From assembly GCA_964007475.1 (NCBI GenBank), contig OZ023275.1, positions 8,473,829 to 8,537,828 on the forward strand: 64,000 bases of DNA, in the 5' to 3' direction. A model generated the notes under the pieces. The model was given only the letters and a program-made list of their open reading frames with translations. It was not told the DNA's origin and did no database searches. Origin of the DNA: Hybos culiciformis. Lineage: Eukaryota > Arthropoda > Insecta > Diptera > Hybotidae. The position numbers and the translations under genes were made by a program. How positions within the stretch are numbered: the stretch's first letter is position 1; every line of letters starts with the position of its first letter. Below are positions 28,959 to 42,100 of the stretch, piece by piece.

Positions 28959-31900
28959 TCAGTTAATCTTCATAAGACGTTTCAGTCGGAATTCGTAAAC
29001 ACGTTGACAAAACATAACCTGTTCCGGATTTGTATTGCGTGGCACTTCACGAGGATTATAATAATTTTGCAGAGGTGGTACAATTTGTGGTTCTTCCATA
29101 ATTCCTTGCTCCAAAGCTCGTATACTGCGACGGTATCTTAAATTTTAAAGAAAATTATTACTTTATTTGCTTTTATAAAAAATAATAACAATTTTAACAA
29201 AATTTAGTTAAAAATTTTTGAAGCAAAAAAAAATTAATACTATTTTGCCATATTCAAGCCAATTTAAACTAATTATTTCTTTAGCAATCAAAAAGTTAAC
29301 GCCATTGTAAGACTTAAGAGAAGAAATAAATGACAACATATTTTTTTAAAAGTTATTAAGCTTGAATACAAAGCTCTTTTTTCTTCAAGTTTAGAGGTAT
29401 TATTAATCATAATTGGTGGAATTCTTTCAACGAACATCATCTTGTGGAATTCTTTCAACGTACCTGCAATATTCACTGTATGTTAATACATAACATTTAT
29501 CTTCAATGCATGCAACTGAATTATGATCTCTGTGTCGAGAAGCGAAAACTTCGTCAGAACAATCGTTTAGTTGTCTTCCTTGCTCCGTATGCTCAGGTCT
29601 ATAATACCATAGCAAGGACATCATCATTTCACCTAAAAAATTGTAAAAAAATAAAATAAAAATTGAACTAATTTTTTTTCTATTTATTTTTCGTACCATC
29701 CTCTGGATTCTCCCATAAATGGGCTACTTTGGCAACATAAGGTAATTCTTTGTTTTTAGCACCGCCACCAGCTCTTAGAAGTACACAGTCTCTTGGACGT
29801 ATAATGTCTCCTTCAGAATGTCTCATTGCAGGATAGCAAGTTCGAAATACTAATGGATCATCACTCTGTAAAAGAATAATTTTATTAAGTATTAATTCAA
29901 CATTCGTCAGTAGATTATAATTGATATGAATTTAAAAATTCTTGCTCAAAACTTTTCAATAATATAAGAACTAATGTTGCTTTTAATGTACATATGCATG
30001 TAGTAAATTATTAAAAAAGAAGTTTATAATTTTAGCTCGCTGCTTTTAGCATTTTATGACTTGGAAATTATGATTTTAACATGATCACATCAGACAAAAG
30101 GATAAGACAATTTTATATAATTAGATTATATAATATTTTCAGACAATAACTTACATTAAGAAATATTTTTCCTTGAAAAGGTTCCCCTTCCCAATGCCAT
30201 CCATTATTCCATTTCGGAATTACATTTGCTTTCCTGGGCACAATTTCAATTTCAGTGGCATCTAAAGCTTGTATTCGTCGTTTTTTCGTTCGACTAAAAC
30301 GTTGACGACCTTTAGATGTTTTCCGCCTTTGCGGTTGATTGTGCCTTGCTCGTCCAAAAATTTCTTCAAAATATTCTTTAGTTGGCAATAATAATTGTGG
30401 ATTTGCCATCAGTGGTGGTGAAGGAGGTGCAATTACTTCTTCATCTACATTAGTTGAGTTCACAGCATCAGTTTCATTATTTTCATCATTTTTAGGAACA
30501 TTTGGTAATATATTTTTAGCAGTTTTTTTCACGGATTTTTCAATTGAAGTTTGTGTTGAATAATCAAGGAAATTGTTATTATTAGTTGTCACAAGTTTAT
30601 CATTTTCTGTTTGATTTCTTGTTTCATCTTCTAACAAATTTGTACTTATTTTATTTTTTGTGGATTTTTTACCCTTTTTGGATTCTGGTTTTTTATGTGT
30701 TTTACTTTTACCATTCTGATTAATTGTTATTATCTCGAAATCAGATAGAGCTTGTGTCACAAATTCAGCTTCCAAAGTTGATTTTTCTATTGCAGTTTTC
30801 TTCAATTTTTCTTTGGGTTTTGTTTTCTTTGTTTCTGATTTCGATCGAACTTCCTTTTTACATACAGATTTTTTATTTTTGGTATAAAATTTTGAAGTTT
30901 TCTTAGCGGGCATCGGTGATGGCATAATACTAGATCGAATTTCAGGTTCAGAAAAATAACCTCTTGAAACTAAATCAATTGTTATATCTAATGGAGTTTT
31001 CAAAGTCTCATTACGTTTGTCAGCCTCTGATACTACTGAATCGCTTTCAGCATTGTCATCCTTTTCACTATAGTTATCAGTGATTTTCTCATTAACTGCT
31101 TCATTTTCTTTTTCTGGTTGTTCTGCAGACATTTGTTCTTCATTTGTATCTGCATCAATTTTATCTTTTTCAAAATTTTCACTACTTGATTTATCATCTT
31201 TTTGTTTTTCAAGTTTTTCTCTTTCAAGAAGTTCTTTTTCTCGTTTTTCTTTCTCTAATTTAATTTTTTCAAATTTTTCTTTTTCATGTTTTTCCCGATC
31301 CTTTTCTCTTTCATATTTTTCTCTGTCTAATTTTTCTTTTTCTTTGGCCATTTCCTTGAGCTTTCTACGCCTTTCTTTTAAGCGCGATTTTTGTTCTTCA
31401 GTTAAAATTAATTTCCTTTTTCTTATTCCACTTCCTTCTCTTGATGCTTGTTTAATAAATTTACCAAAACGATCCTTTTTCATAGGCTTTCGACTCAGGC
31501 ACAAATAGGGCTTTGATTCAGTTTGTTTGATTAAACTTTTGTAACCATTTTGAGGTGATTTTTTTGTTGATTTTGATTCTAAAATTTTCATTCTCTTGGG
31601 AGGTGTTTCATTTTGTTTTTGTTGATGTTGATCATCATCAAAAACTTCAACAATTTCAGGTTCTTCGATTTTTATTTTCTGCTCATCATCTAAAATTAAA
31701 ACAACATCTTCATCATCTTCACTTTTGATTTCCTCTCTTTTGATTATTGACTTTGATTCTGTTTGGTGTTTATGATTTTTTGGATTTATTGAAATCGTAT
31801 TATTATCACTATTATTATTATTTGTGTGGTAGTTAATTGCTTCTGATTGATCTCGTACAGATGATTGTAAGTGACTAGGAAATGTATTTTGTGACTGGTG

Positions 31901-34900
31901 ACTAAAAATCTAAAAAAATAATATTTGATTAAAATAAAATCTAAAGCTTATTTTGTAAAAAACATATAAGCAGTTATCAAGTTAATATAATGAAGACGGG
32001 AAAATCCCAATAAATAACATACTTTCTGTTTAAGATAATAATATTTTATTTTTGTTGGTTGACTCACGTTTACATACCGGACCGGTTGAGCTATATATGA
32101 ATATTTTAATTTTGTCAAGATTATGTGTAAAATAATATTTATTTTGGTCGCAGGAATCCCATTTCAGTTTTCTAAATTCTCAGAAAGTATAATCATAAAT
32201 TTCTTATTTATATCGTTTCTAATCACCAGGTAGTAATATCCATTTAAAAAAAAATCAGTTTTAAAATATAAAAATTCGAAGCTTATTACAGTTTAATTTC
32301 TCAATAACTTTTTGCAGTAAAATTTAAATATTTATTAAACTACTACTAAGCAAATAAATGTTTTAAATATGATAAAAATTGAATGAAAGGATGATGGAAC
32401 CGTCTATTTGGGCAAATCTATATATTTGTTTCGAACTTTGTTTAAAACTGGACTAATTAATCGAAGCACTAAATATGTACAATGCAAAAATAGTTGGTCC
32501 TAAAACAAACTTTACTTTTGTGCAAGTAAAATTAATATACATCAAGTTTTTGCGATATTACATTAGTTGGAACATCAAACAAACCTGAGCCTGCTGAGCG
32601 TGTATCAATAATGGTTGTGCAGTACTTGCTGTTGTGGATGTCGTTGCTAGACTTGCACTGTTATAAATATATTCCCGAACCATGGCTTTTCCCAGACGCG
32701 GTTTTCGAACAGATGATCCTTGTACTTGAGTTGAATTTAAATCAGTTGGAGTTATTGTAGTCATATTGGCTGCGGCAGAAGTAATTGTGGCGGCTTTGTC
32801 TGCTTGGTCAGGCTCAGTTGGTAAGCCAGTGGATCCTCTGGCCGGACTAATTGTCATATCTGGCTCTAATAATTTTTCATTTACAGTATAACCACCTATT
32901 ATGACTCCTCCATTTGCCGATGGTGGTGGTGTTGGCGGATCAATAATTATATTATTAGAAAATGATTTTGTAACTTGATCTGAATTTTGATTTTCATTAA
33001 TTTCAGTTTTAGGTTCTGACTTCAATTTTGACTGGGATGTTATTGTTGACGATGGAGGTGGTGATGCATGATCTAAAATTTCTCTTTTACAAATATGATG
33101 ATGATGGTGATGATGATGACCATTTAAATGGTTTGATGAATTTTTTTGAACTGGACCTACATTATTGGCATTCAACGGCTGAGGCTGGCTACTTGTTATG
33201 CTACTGTTGTTATGAAGATGACTTACGTTATAATTAAGGCTATTACTGGTAGTATTGGAACTATTTTGTGAGGTTGCTGTTGTTGTGCTATTACTAATAC
33301 TGTTGATAGTTGAATTCATTATCATTGAACTGTTGTTGCTGTTCATCGTTTTGATATCCGAATTCATCATAGTTGACAAATTGTTGTTGCTCATCGTATT
33401 GCTGTTCTGAATGTTGTTGTTCTTGCTGTTGTTCACCGAACTGTTGCCATTGCTGCTGCTGCTGCTACCAATAAGTGGTCCAGTAAGGACGTTTTTTGGA
33501 CACGATTGCATTGGACACGGACACGGTGGTGGATATTCTAAAATTGTTAAAAAAAATATTATGAAGTTATTTTTTCATTTGAATATATATATACGATTTA
33601 TTTCTACATACATAAGTACATATAAAAATATAAAAATATAAAAATGATTTTTTTGTATGTTTAGGTACTTTTTAATTTTGACTTGAAATGCTCAAAGGTC
33701 CTCCAAAATGAGAGAAATGCCCTTTTCAGAATATATTATATTAGTCGAAATGTGGGTAATGTTTAAAAAAACCGAAAAGCTATGAATTTGAATTAAAAGA
33801 GTACGTATTCAAGAAACTTTGTTTTAATTAAATTTTTACTATTCAATAAATAATTATAAAAAAAGTTTTTCAATATTACAACTTTTTTTGGCTAAGATCT
33901 TTACTTTTGCTTACCAATATATGGAGGTTGTATCCCACGTGAATAACATTGGGCTGCTCCTCCTCCACCACCACTTCCGGGCGGGCCACCAGGATTATAA
34001 CCAGAATAAAAACCTGGTGGTCCTGGATAATGGTCCATATGTTGAGGTGGTAGCGGACCAGTTTGTTGTAATTGAGATGGTGGCACCGTTCCTAATGGTA
34101 CTAATTGCGAATTCGTACTTGTTGTAGATTGTGTTTGTGACTGATGCTGTGGCGATTGTCCTCCTCCAACAACACTAGGTGTTACACTTGGATCGTATAA
34201 ATCACTTGGGTTTGGTTGTGGTGGCGGTCCAGGAGGAAAATATGCCGTTGTTGCTGGATAACGCCTGTGGTACTGAGCACCTGGATAAACTTTTGTTGTA
34301 GGAAAGTATGGTTGGTATGATGGTGTATAGCACATTTCACTTGGGTATGGATTATAATAACTATGAGGATAGGAAGGTGGATAATGCATTTGATGCATCG
34401 ACCTTGAATAAGTATTGGCAGCCTGCAATTGTGCAGCTGATGCCAAAACAGACAACTGCCCAGCTGTAGAGCCTGAATTATTTGTATTCGGTTGCTGCTG
34501 CTGTTGTTGTTGTTGTTGGGCTGCAATAATTGACGATGGATATCGAAAGGTAGATAAATCTCCTCCTGTGATCAAAACATCTGAATCAGTACTTTCAGCG
34601 GCTGATGTCGATTGTGGAGGTTGTTGCAATGGTTGCTGTTGTGAATCAATATCGGAATTTATTTGAGCTTGTTTACTATTACTACTGGGTACCAATAACC
34701 CAGCATTAGACGATTGTGTTTGACTTTGAGGTTGTGCTGATATCACATGTGGTGAAATCAACGGACCAGCCGGTTGATAATAACCTGAAATTACAATAAT
34801 TAAAATTATTTATAGAATAAATGAAATAATTTACTAAAAAATTATTAATAAAATAGCAAATGAAGGCAGTCTTAAATATCAGAACCTTGACTGCATTTTA

Positions 34901-36089
34901 ATGGACATAAAGGTTAATATTAAATAATTGTATGTATAGTTTGTTCTGAATATGTTAATCATTTCTTTATACCCATTATGTTCGAATTTTGCATGAATCA
35001 TTAAATAATTTAAACAAATTTTGTAATAAACTTATATCATATATTATGTACACAGAAAAAAAAGAGTAGCCTTTTCATCTAAACTTTAAATAAAATCATT
35101 TAATGTTTGTGATTGAATTTTAGCCATTTAAACTGTTTAATTGAACCAGCTATTCTTAATTAAATGATTTGCTACAAATCGTAATTATTTGATTCATTTA
35201 ATAATTTAAATGAAATATCTAATTTGCATTATCCGTTTTTGACCCCTCAAATACAAAAAAACAACTCAAATGTTTTTTTTGGTTTTTTTTTAAATTTTTT
35301 TTTTTTAACTTTTTTGGTTTTTTTTTTTGTTTTTTTTTTCTTTTTTCTTTTTTTTTAAACTTTTTTGGTTGGTCACACATCTAAGTACTATCCACTACGA
35401 GACATTGCTTTTTTTTTTTTTTAGCTTTTTTGGTCGGTCACCCATCTAAGTTCTATCACAACGAGGCGTTGCTTAACCGTTTTGTTCAATGTTATGAATT
35501 CTTCCACTGAGCTATGTCAGTGATATACAACAATGTATTAATAGACAATATAAAATCGGTTTCTATGAAAACTTTCTACAATTGTCAAAGAATGTTATTG
35601 TACAATTCTACTATTTTTGTAGTTGATATATTGAAATATTTATTTCAAATCAAATAATTAAATTTGTTGAATCACATAATGTTTAGATAATTTTAAAATT
35701 TACCTTAATTTTCATTTTAACAAATTTGTTTTAATATTTCAAATAAATGAATTGTTAAAAACAACTATTGAATTTAATAATTCTTTCAATTAATTATTTG
35801 TATTTTAAAACTCAAATCAATGAATTTGCATTAGAAAAATCAGTCAATTTTGAATTTTTTTTCAACTATTTAAGTAATTAATTTGTTTAAAACATTAGTT
35901 AAATTAAAGAAAGCTGATTCATTTAATTATGATTAGTCAATTATTCTAATTTATTTCTTTCTGTGTAGGAATTTATAAATCAAAGAAAAATATTATTGTC
36001 TGTCTAGTAAAACATATATGCATATAAATAAATAAACATAGATGTATACATAATTATGTTCTGATTCTGATATAAATATTTACATATAC

Positions 36090-36150
<61 letters not shown>

Positions 36151-39100
36151 TTGAAAATTATTATTCAATGTTCTGTGGAGTTTCAGTAAATATTCGAACT
36201 GAACTGACAACAAGATAGTTAGTATCAAGTTAGTTATTTTTAATTTGTTAAATATTAAATTCATAAAAATTATTTTCCTTATTATATTAGAATTCAATTA
36301 TATGATTTGTTTCTATACTATACATAATAATTACAAAGAAACTACAGTGTAATGTGTAATCTCATAATCTCACGATTTAATTAATTTGAAATATTTTTAT
36401 TAGAAACTTAAAAAGTAGATTCTAAAATTTAAAAAATTATTTTGAACTATGTTAATTTGCCAACTGATCGAAATTAAGATATAATCTTTATCAGACTAAT
36501 TACAAATATTTAAATGCAACGAGAAAGATAAATTCGACAATATATATAAAATCAAGTTATTGAATTTGAATAGTAGATAGCAACTTACGAAGTTTTTATC
36601 ATATTATTTGATAATATTATTTTTGAATTCATATCTGAGTAAGGTTATTTTCATTGCTTCATTGAATCTGCTATTAAATTTTAATACAATATCTAAAAAA
36701 CAGTTTTTTCCCAAATTGCATAATGGGATTTACTTTCACAAAATTTATACAAAAAAAAAAAAATTAAATAATAAGAAGAAAAGTTGTTTCTAAGCTTTTT
36801 TCTTGCTTAATTTAAATCCCCATAAGATGCAACGTATCTACAATCTAAACACTACATACGAAGAATATTTGGGAAGTCAAATGAAAATATACTTTCAATT
36901 TTAAAATATAAATATTTTTTCCACACATTTTTAATACTTTTAAGTATTTTTAAAAACACGTTTAATTATTTGCCCAGTGTATTTAAATAAAGTTAATTGG
37001 GAGGTTTTTTATAAATCGATTCAATCAAAATCTATTTTTATGAAATTTTATGAATATGCAATTCTTTCATCTCAATTAATATAAAATAATCTGATTTAAT
37101 GTGCTATCATTCTGGTTTAATTTTCTCGAAATATTGGGATATGATAAATGATATGAAAAAAACAACAAAAACACTTAAATCTAGTGGACAAATTGAAAAA
37201 TTGACACAAATTCCAGTCCGAGTAGGGAAACGAGCTCACGAATCAACACGCCTTTGGAAACGGCAATACCCCTACACATGACGTCTGGTTATTAAATAGA
37301 AATTAATAAAATTATCTCATATTTCTAAAATTCTCGTTGGATTAAGTGTAATTTTGGAAAAAAAAAAATGTGTAAATCTGATAAGTCAGAATGAGAATTC
37401 ATAAATTCGAACATAATTAACGTGTCAACGTTTTAAAAAAATGCATCTAAATTTTATCTGAAAGGTAATTAATTATGTATTGTATCTTTTATTTGAATTC
37501 GGTAGGTGGCTTTCATTTATAATTGTACGTATTATGTAAATTGAAGTACGTGAAAAACAGTTCTATGTATCTTCAGAATTCAATTTTAACTATATATAAA
37601 AACAATTCATCAATCTCATGAATTTATTTGAACCGCATTTTTCTTGGATTGTTGTGGCTATATTTCCTTACAGAGATATCGATATTTTTATTGCACTAAG
37701 AAAGGACCAACTGATATGCCCTTTCACAATTTCAAGCTATTCGCAAATCAAGTCAAATATACCAAGATCTTATTCTCTAACTGCAACCAAAAAAGTTTAT
37801 CGAATTCAAATATTTTAGGCTTTCAAATTGTAAAATTATCTTCAAATACAGCCTATAATACTGATATTAAAGGACACATATAAAATACAAGTATATTAAG
37901 TAGTAATATTTTTAAAGGCAATTTAAATTCAAATGTACCCTTCGAAGGGAATTTAATCGTAAAACTATAATAGTGAAGACCTATTTTTATGCGGGTTATT
38001 TATTTTATGGTAAGTAATTCGAAATATAAATGCGATTTATCTTTTTATTCGTATGTGAATTTTTAAAACGTTTTTTCTATGTAAAACGTAATTTTTCAGC
38101 ACGATTTTTTTTTTGTTCAATAAAAGATTCTTTTTTAAATTTCCCAATTTATACATATTTGTTATTCTTATTTTTAAACCTTCAAAAAGTAACACTATAT
38201 GATATTATCCATTATTCATGTATAATTACCTCAATTTTTGAAGTGGCCGACAAATAAGAAAATTTTTTAAAATATTTATGAAAAAAAAAATAATTACGCC
38301 TCTGATTTCTATAAAAGTTCAATATAAACTAAATGAGTAATGATCCCACTTTCAAAGAGAAAAGAACATTTCACAATTTTATGGCAAATTAATAAAAGCT
38401 TTTACTATCTGTGGAAATTAAGACAAACATTATAATGTATTTTAATACATTTTTTTTTTGAAATAAAAAACAATTAAATGATTAATTCATATTTATTTAG
38501 AAATTGAGAATAGTATAAGATGAAATCAACATATTTTTATTTATTAAATTGCTCAAAATATTAATTATTTAGAACTACTTTTTCCCGGAACTGGCAAAGA
38601 CTTTTCACTTATCGTAGTAACATTGAGTCTGTCAAAAATTTTCCAAAAAAAAAAAGAATTCAAAGAGGTTTTTGATTTAATTTAGTTATTAATTTTTGAA
38701 TTAATTATTTATTTAAAATATTCTATATTTTCTATTTTTTACTTAACTTGTTTAAAATAAAATCAATAAAAATTACAAAACAAATTAAAAATTGGTTGTT
38801 TTGCTTTGCTTTCAAAATAAGTTGAAAATAAGTCCTAGTGTGAACAAGTTTTTAAAAAAACTATACAGACTCAATTAAGTAGAAGTCTGGAAACGGTATT
38901 AAATATATGAATCATATATGTATAGTAATTGCAGTAATATGTATAGTAATCTCAGTACTTTAGTTTTAAAATTATTTTTGACAACTAAATAAGTAGTAAT
39001 ACTGTCAAAAACTTCCTTTGGTCAAATTAATCAAAGAATTTGTTTGATGGGAAATAAAAAAAAACTAGACATTGACTAAAAAAAAAAATTTTATTCCCAC

Positions 39101-42100
39101 CGTAATAGTTTTTTGTTATATATGTCTTCTCTTAATTTTTTTCAATTAGTATAGTTTTCCTCAAATTCATAGACCTCTAGTTTCATATCATGTTTTCATT
39201 TTATACAAGTGTTTTAAATTTTTATTTTCATATAATATTAAGCTTGAAAATAACAAAACTTCTAGAGCTAATTATTATTATAATAATATTTATAATATTT
39301 ATTTACATAAAGTGATTATAAAAAAAAAAAAATTATTTTATAGCGTCATTTTAGCAATTTACGTTTTTCTGTTGTTTGTTATATTATATATATGAATTAA
39401 TTTAAAAAATGTTTTATTTTTCTATTATGACAAGATTTGTTTTTAATAAAATCAATAAATTAAAAAAATTATTAATATTTAAAAAATGTAGTAGAAATCA
39501 CGACTGTAATAAGCATAAAAGTTATGTACTTACTTTTATATACGTATTATAAGAGAGAGATATGGAGATTGCTTTAATTATTTGTATTAAGCCATCAATA
39601 TATGAAATTCGTAATAAGATGAAATTAAACTGCTTGGTGCTATTCCAGTATTTATCAGGAAAAAATTTAAAAATAAAGAACGATACCTCATTAACGAAAT
39701 ATAGGTAGGAATTTCGATTAAAATATCTTCTTTATTTTTAAGGTATATTGGCTTAACATAACGTATTTTCTAACTTCAATTCTATATACCACATATAAAT
39801 ATAACAATTTTCATCGTAATCCAGAGCCCAGTCGAAATCTCTGGAAACAATAGGGAAGATCTGACAATTTTTTAAGCTGCTTCTATTCAACACAGTTAAT
39901 TTGCCCCGAAATGCATTAAAAAAAAATTAAAATATATAAATTTTACACAAAAATTATTTATATTCTTTGTCTGATTAAAAGTCTCTAATTCTCAAACCTG
40001 AAACCTTATCCTTTGCTCAAGGTGAAAGTGAACGAGATTATATTTATTGATCGAAAAAGTAATTAAACAATTTCTACAGAATATTATTCTAAACATTACT
40101 TTCACGACTGAATTTAAGTAATCAAATCCTATGTACTATTTCTTGACGTATACTAACCTTGACTTATAATAAATCTACTGAACATATGATGTTGTAAATT
40201 TTGTGAGAATAAATACAATTAAGGAATAAATAGTGCCCCTGGTGAAGATAATAATCGCATATTATTTCATATTTATTCCACTTTTTTTATTATTATTATT
40301 ATTTTTTTTTGCTTCAATATAAATAAATATCTATTACTGTAATAGTTTTTTTTTTATATAACTTGTATCAGGAAAATCATAAATTGTAAAAAAAAAATTT
40401 TATCCTTCTTTTTACTTAGGTATTTATTTTTTTTTATCTATTTATAACAACGATGGACGTTGAAAATTGCATCTTTTAGGGAGTGTTTTCTTCTCCCATT
40501 TAATAATAATATTTTAAATTATATGCTTTGATGAAAATAACTACCGTAATTTAATATTCGCAAATAAACAACTTTATTAATAAATTAAATATCTTCAATT
40601 TTTTTTTCTTTTTTTATTTCCTTTTTTTTTAGTAAAAATCTTATAGAACTAATTGCAATTAATAAAGATTTAATATTAAGTTTTTTAATGGAAATAACAT
40701 TATTGTGAATCTATGAAAAATTGACAATTGAGGATTTAAGAATATAAGTAAACTACTTGTATGGAATAAATAAAGTTTGCAGACTTCTCTTAAAATCCAG
40801 AAACGCCAATAATTTTAAGATACTAACAGTGAAAAAGTTAACATTGTGGTAAAAAAAAAAGGATGAAGTCTTTTAACTATTTCATAAGTGGTTATAATTT
40901 ATGACGGAGATGGGAGATAGTCGATGATCAATTAAAAAATAAAATCAACCTAAAAATAAGGCAATATATAATATCTTGATTATTTTGCAAAAATTCAATA
41001 GAATAATTAGAAATATCTGGGAATAATGCCAGATACAAATCGTCCCATCAATGCTTATTTGTCGTAACTGACTTTTTTGAGATTTTGATATTATTGGCTC
41101 ATATATACTAAAAATTTTAAATCTTTTTTTTGCACGTATCCAGATGACGATACCTACCTCCAATCCCGAGATATTCAGTATCGACTTTATCGTAAACGCA
41201 AAATTTGGGAAAAAAAATCGTGCTTATTTGTCTTACCTGATAAACTAATATTTTTTTATATGAGAAATTTTAGTTTTTTATTAAATTACACTTCAGACAC
41301 TTTTAATTCCTGTTTGTCGTATTAAATACTTGATTTTATTTTTTTCTTCTATTTGAAAACTAATTTCTTATTTGTCGTATGTTTGAAAAAAATATAAAAT
41401 TAGACGTATCTTGTCATTAACAATTGGCTGCTTATTTGTCGTTCACAATACTGTAGTGTTTCATATAAGGCAAGTTTGTTAAGTCTTATTTGATTTCTGA
41501 TTTGTCGTACTCTATACAGATTTTTAATAACTTAGACAACTTGTAGGTCTTGATTTCTAAGGGAGACGTAGTTGCAATCTATACATTTGCAATGCAAAAA
41601 ATAAACAAAACTTCAAAATGAAGTAAGTAAATAAAATTTACGTAACACGGAAGTGTGTAAATAAAATTGACTTAAGTAAATAATTACATGTGTATTGACG
41701 CATGTAATATACCATTTACTGACCTAAATTCTACGGTAGTAAATATAACTTACAATTTAAAATTTACTATCAAAATGTAAGAGGACTTCGAACAAAAACT
41801 TCTAAAATTTTTCTTAACTCAGCCATTCTAAATTTTGATATTTACCTTTTGACAGAGACTTGGTTGTCCTATAGCAGGGCTGCCCAACCAGGCGATCGCG
41901 ATCTACCAGTCGATCTCGACACGAATTTGGGTCGATCTTATACTACAGACTAAAAATGTGAACCCAAAATTTTTTAAATAATTGCTAAAAAGTGAACAGA
42001 CCCTTAGGTAACTTATTTTAAATTTTATTTTACTTGATCAAATTTTTTTGTATATGGGTAGATCTCGATGTAGTTGGATTAAAAAAAGTCGAACTTTAGT

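Noticed and set aside
31080..31508. 142-codon Ser/Phe-rich plus-strand frame
   Set aside because: It is the antisense shadow of the Lys/Glu-rich helix of the BAH protein.
34415..34666. Cys-rich plus-strand frame
   Set aside because: It is the antisense shadow of the polyglutamine region of the BAH protein.
35361..35527. True 5S rRNA or tRNA gene
   Set aside because: Only the internal control wording is present, with a poly(A)-type tail, a doubled 3' part and no full-length 5S or cloverleaf.
36004..36297. Tyr-Ile repeat protein
   Set aside because: It is a translation of the (TA)n microsatellite.
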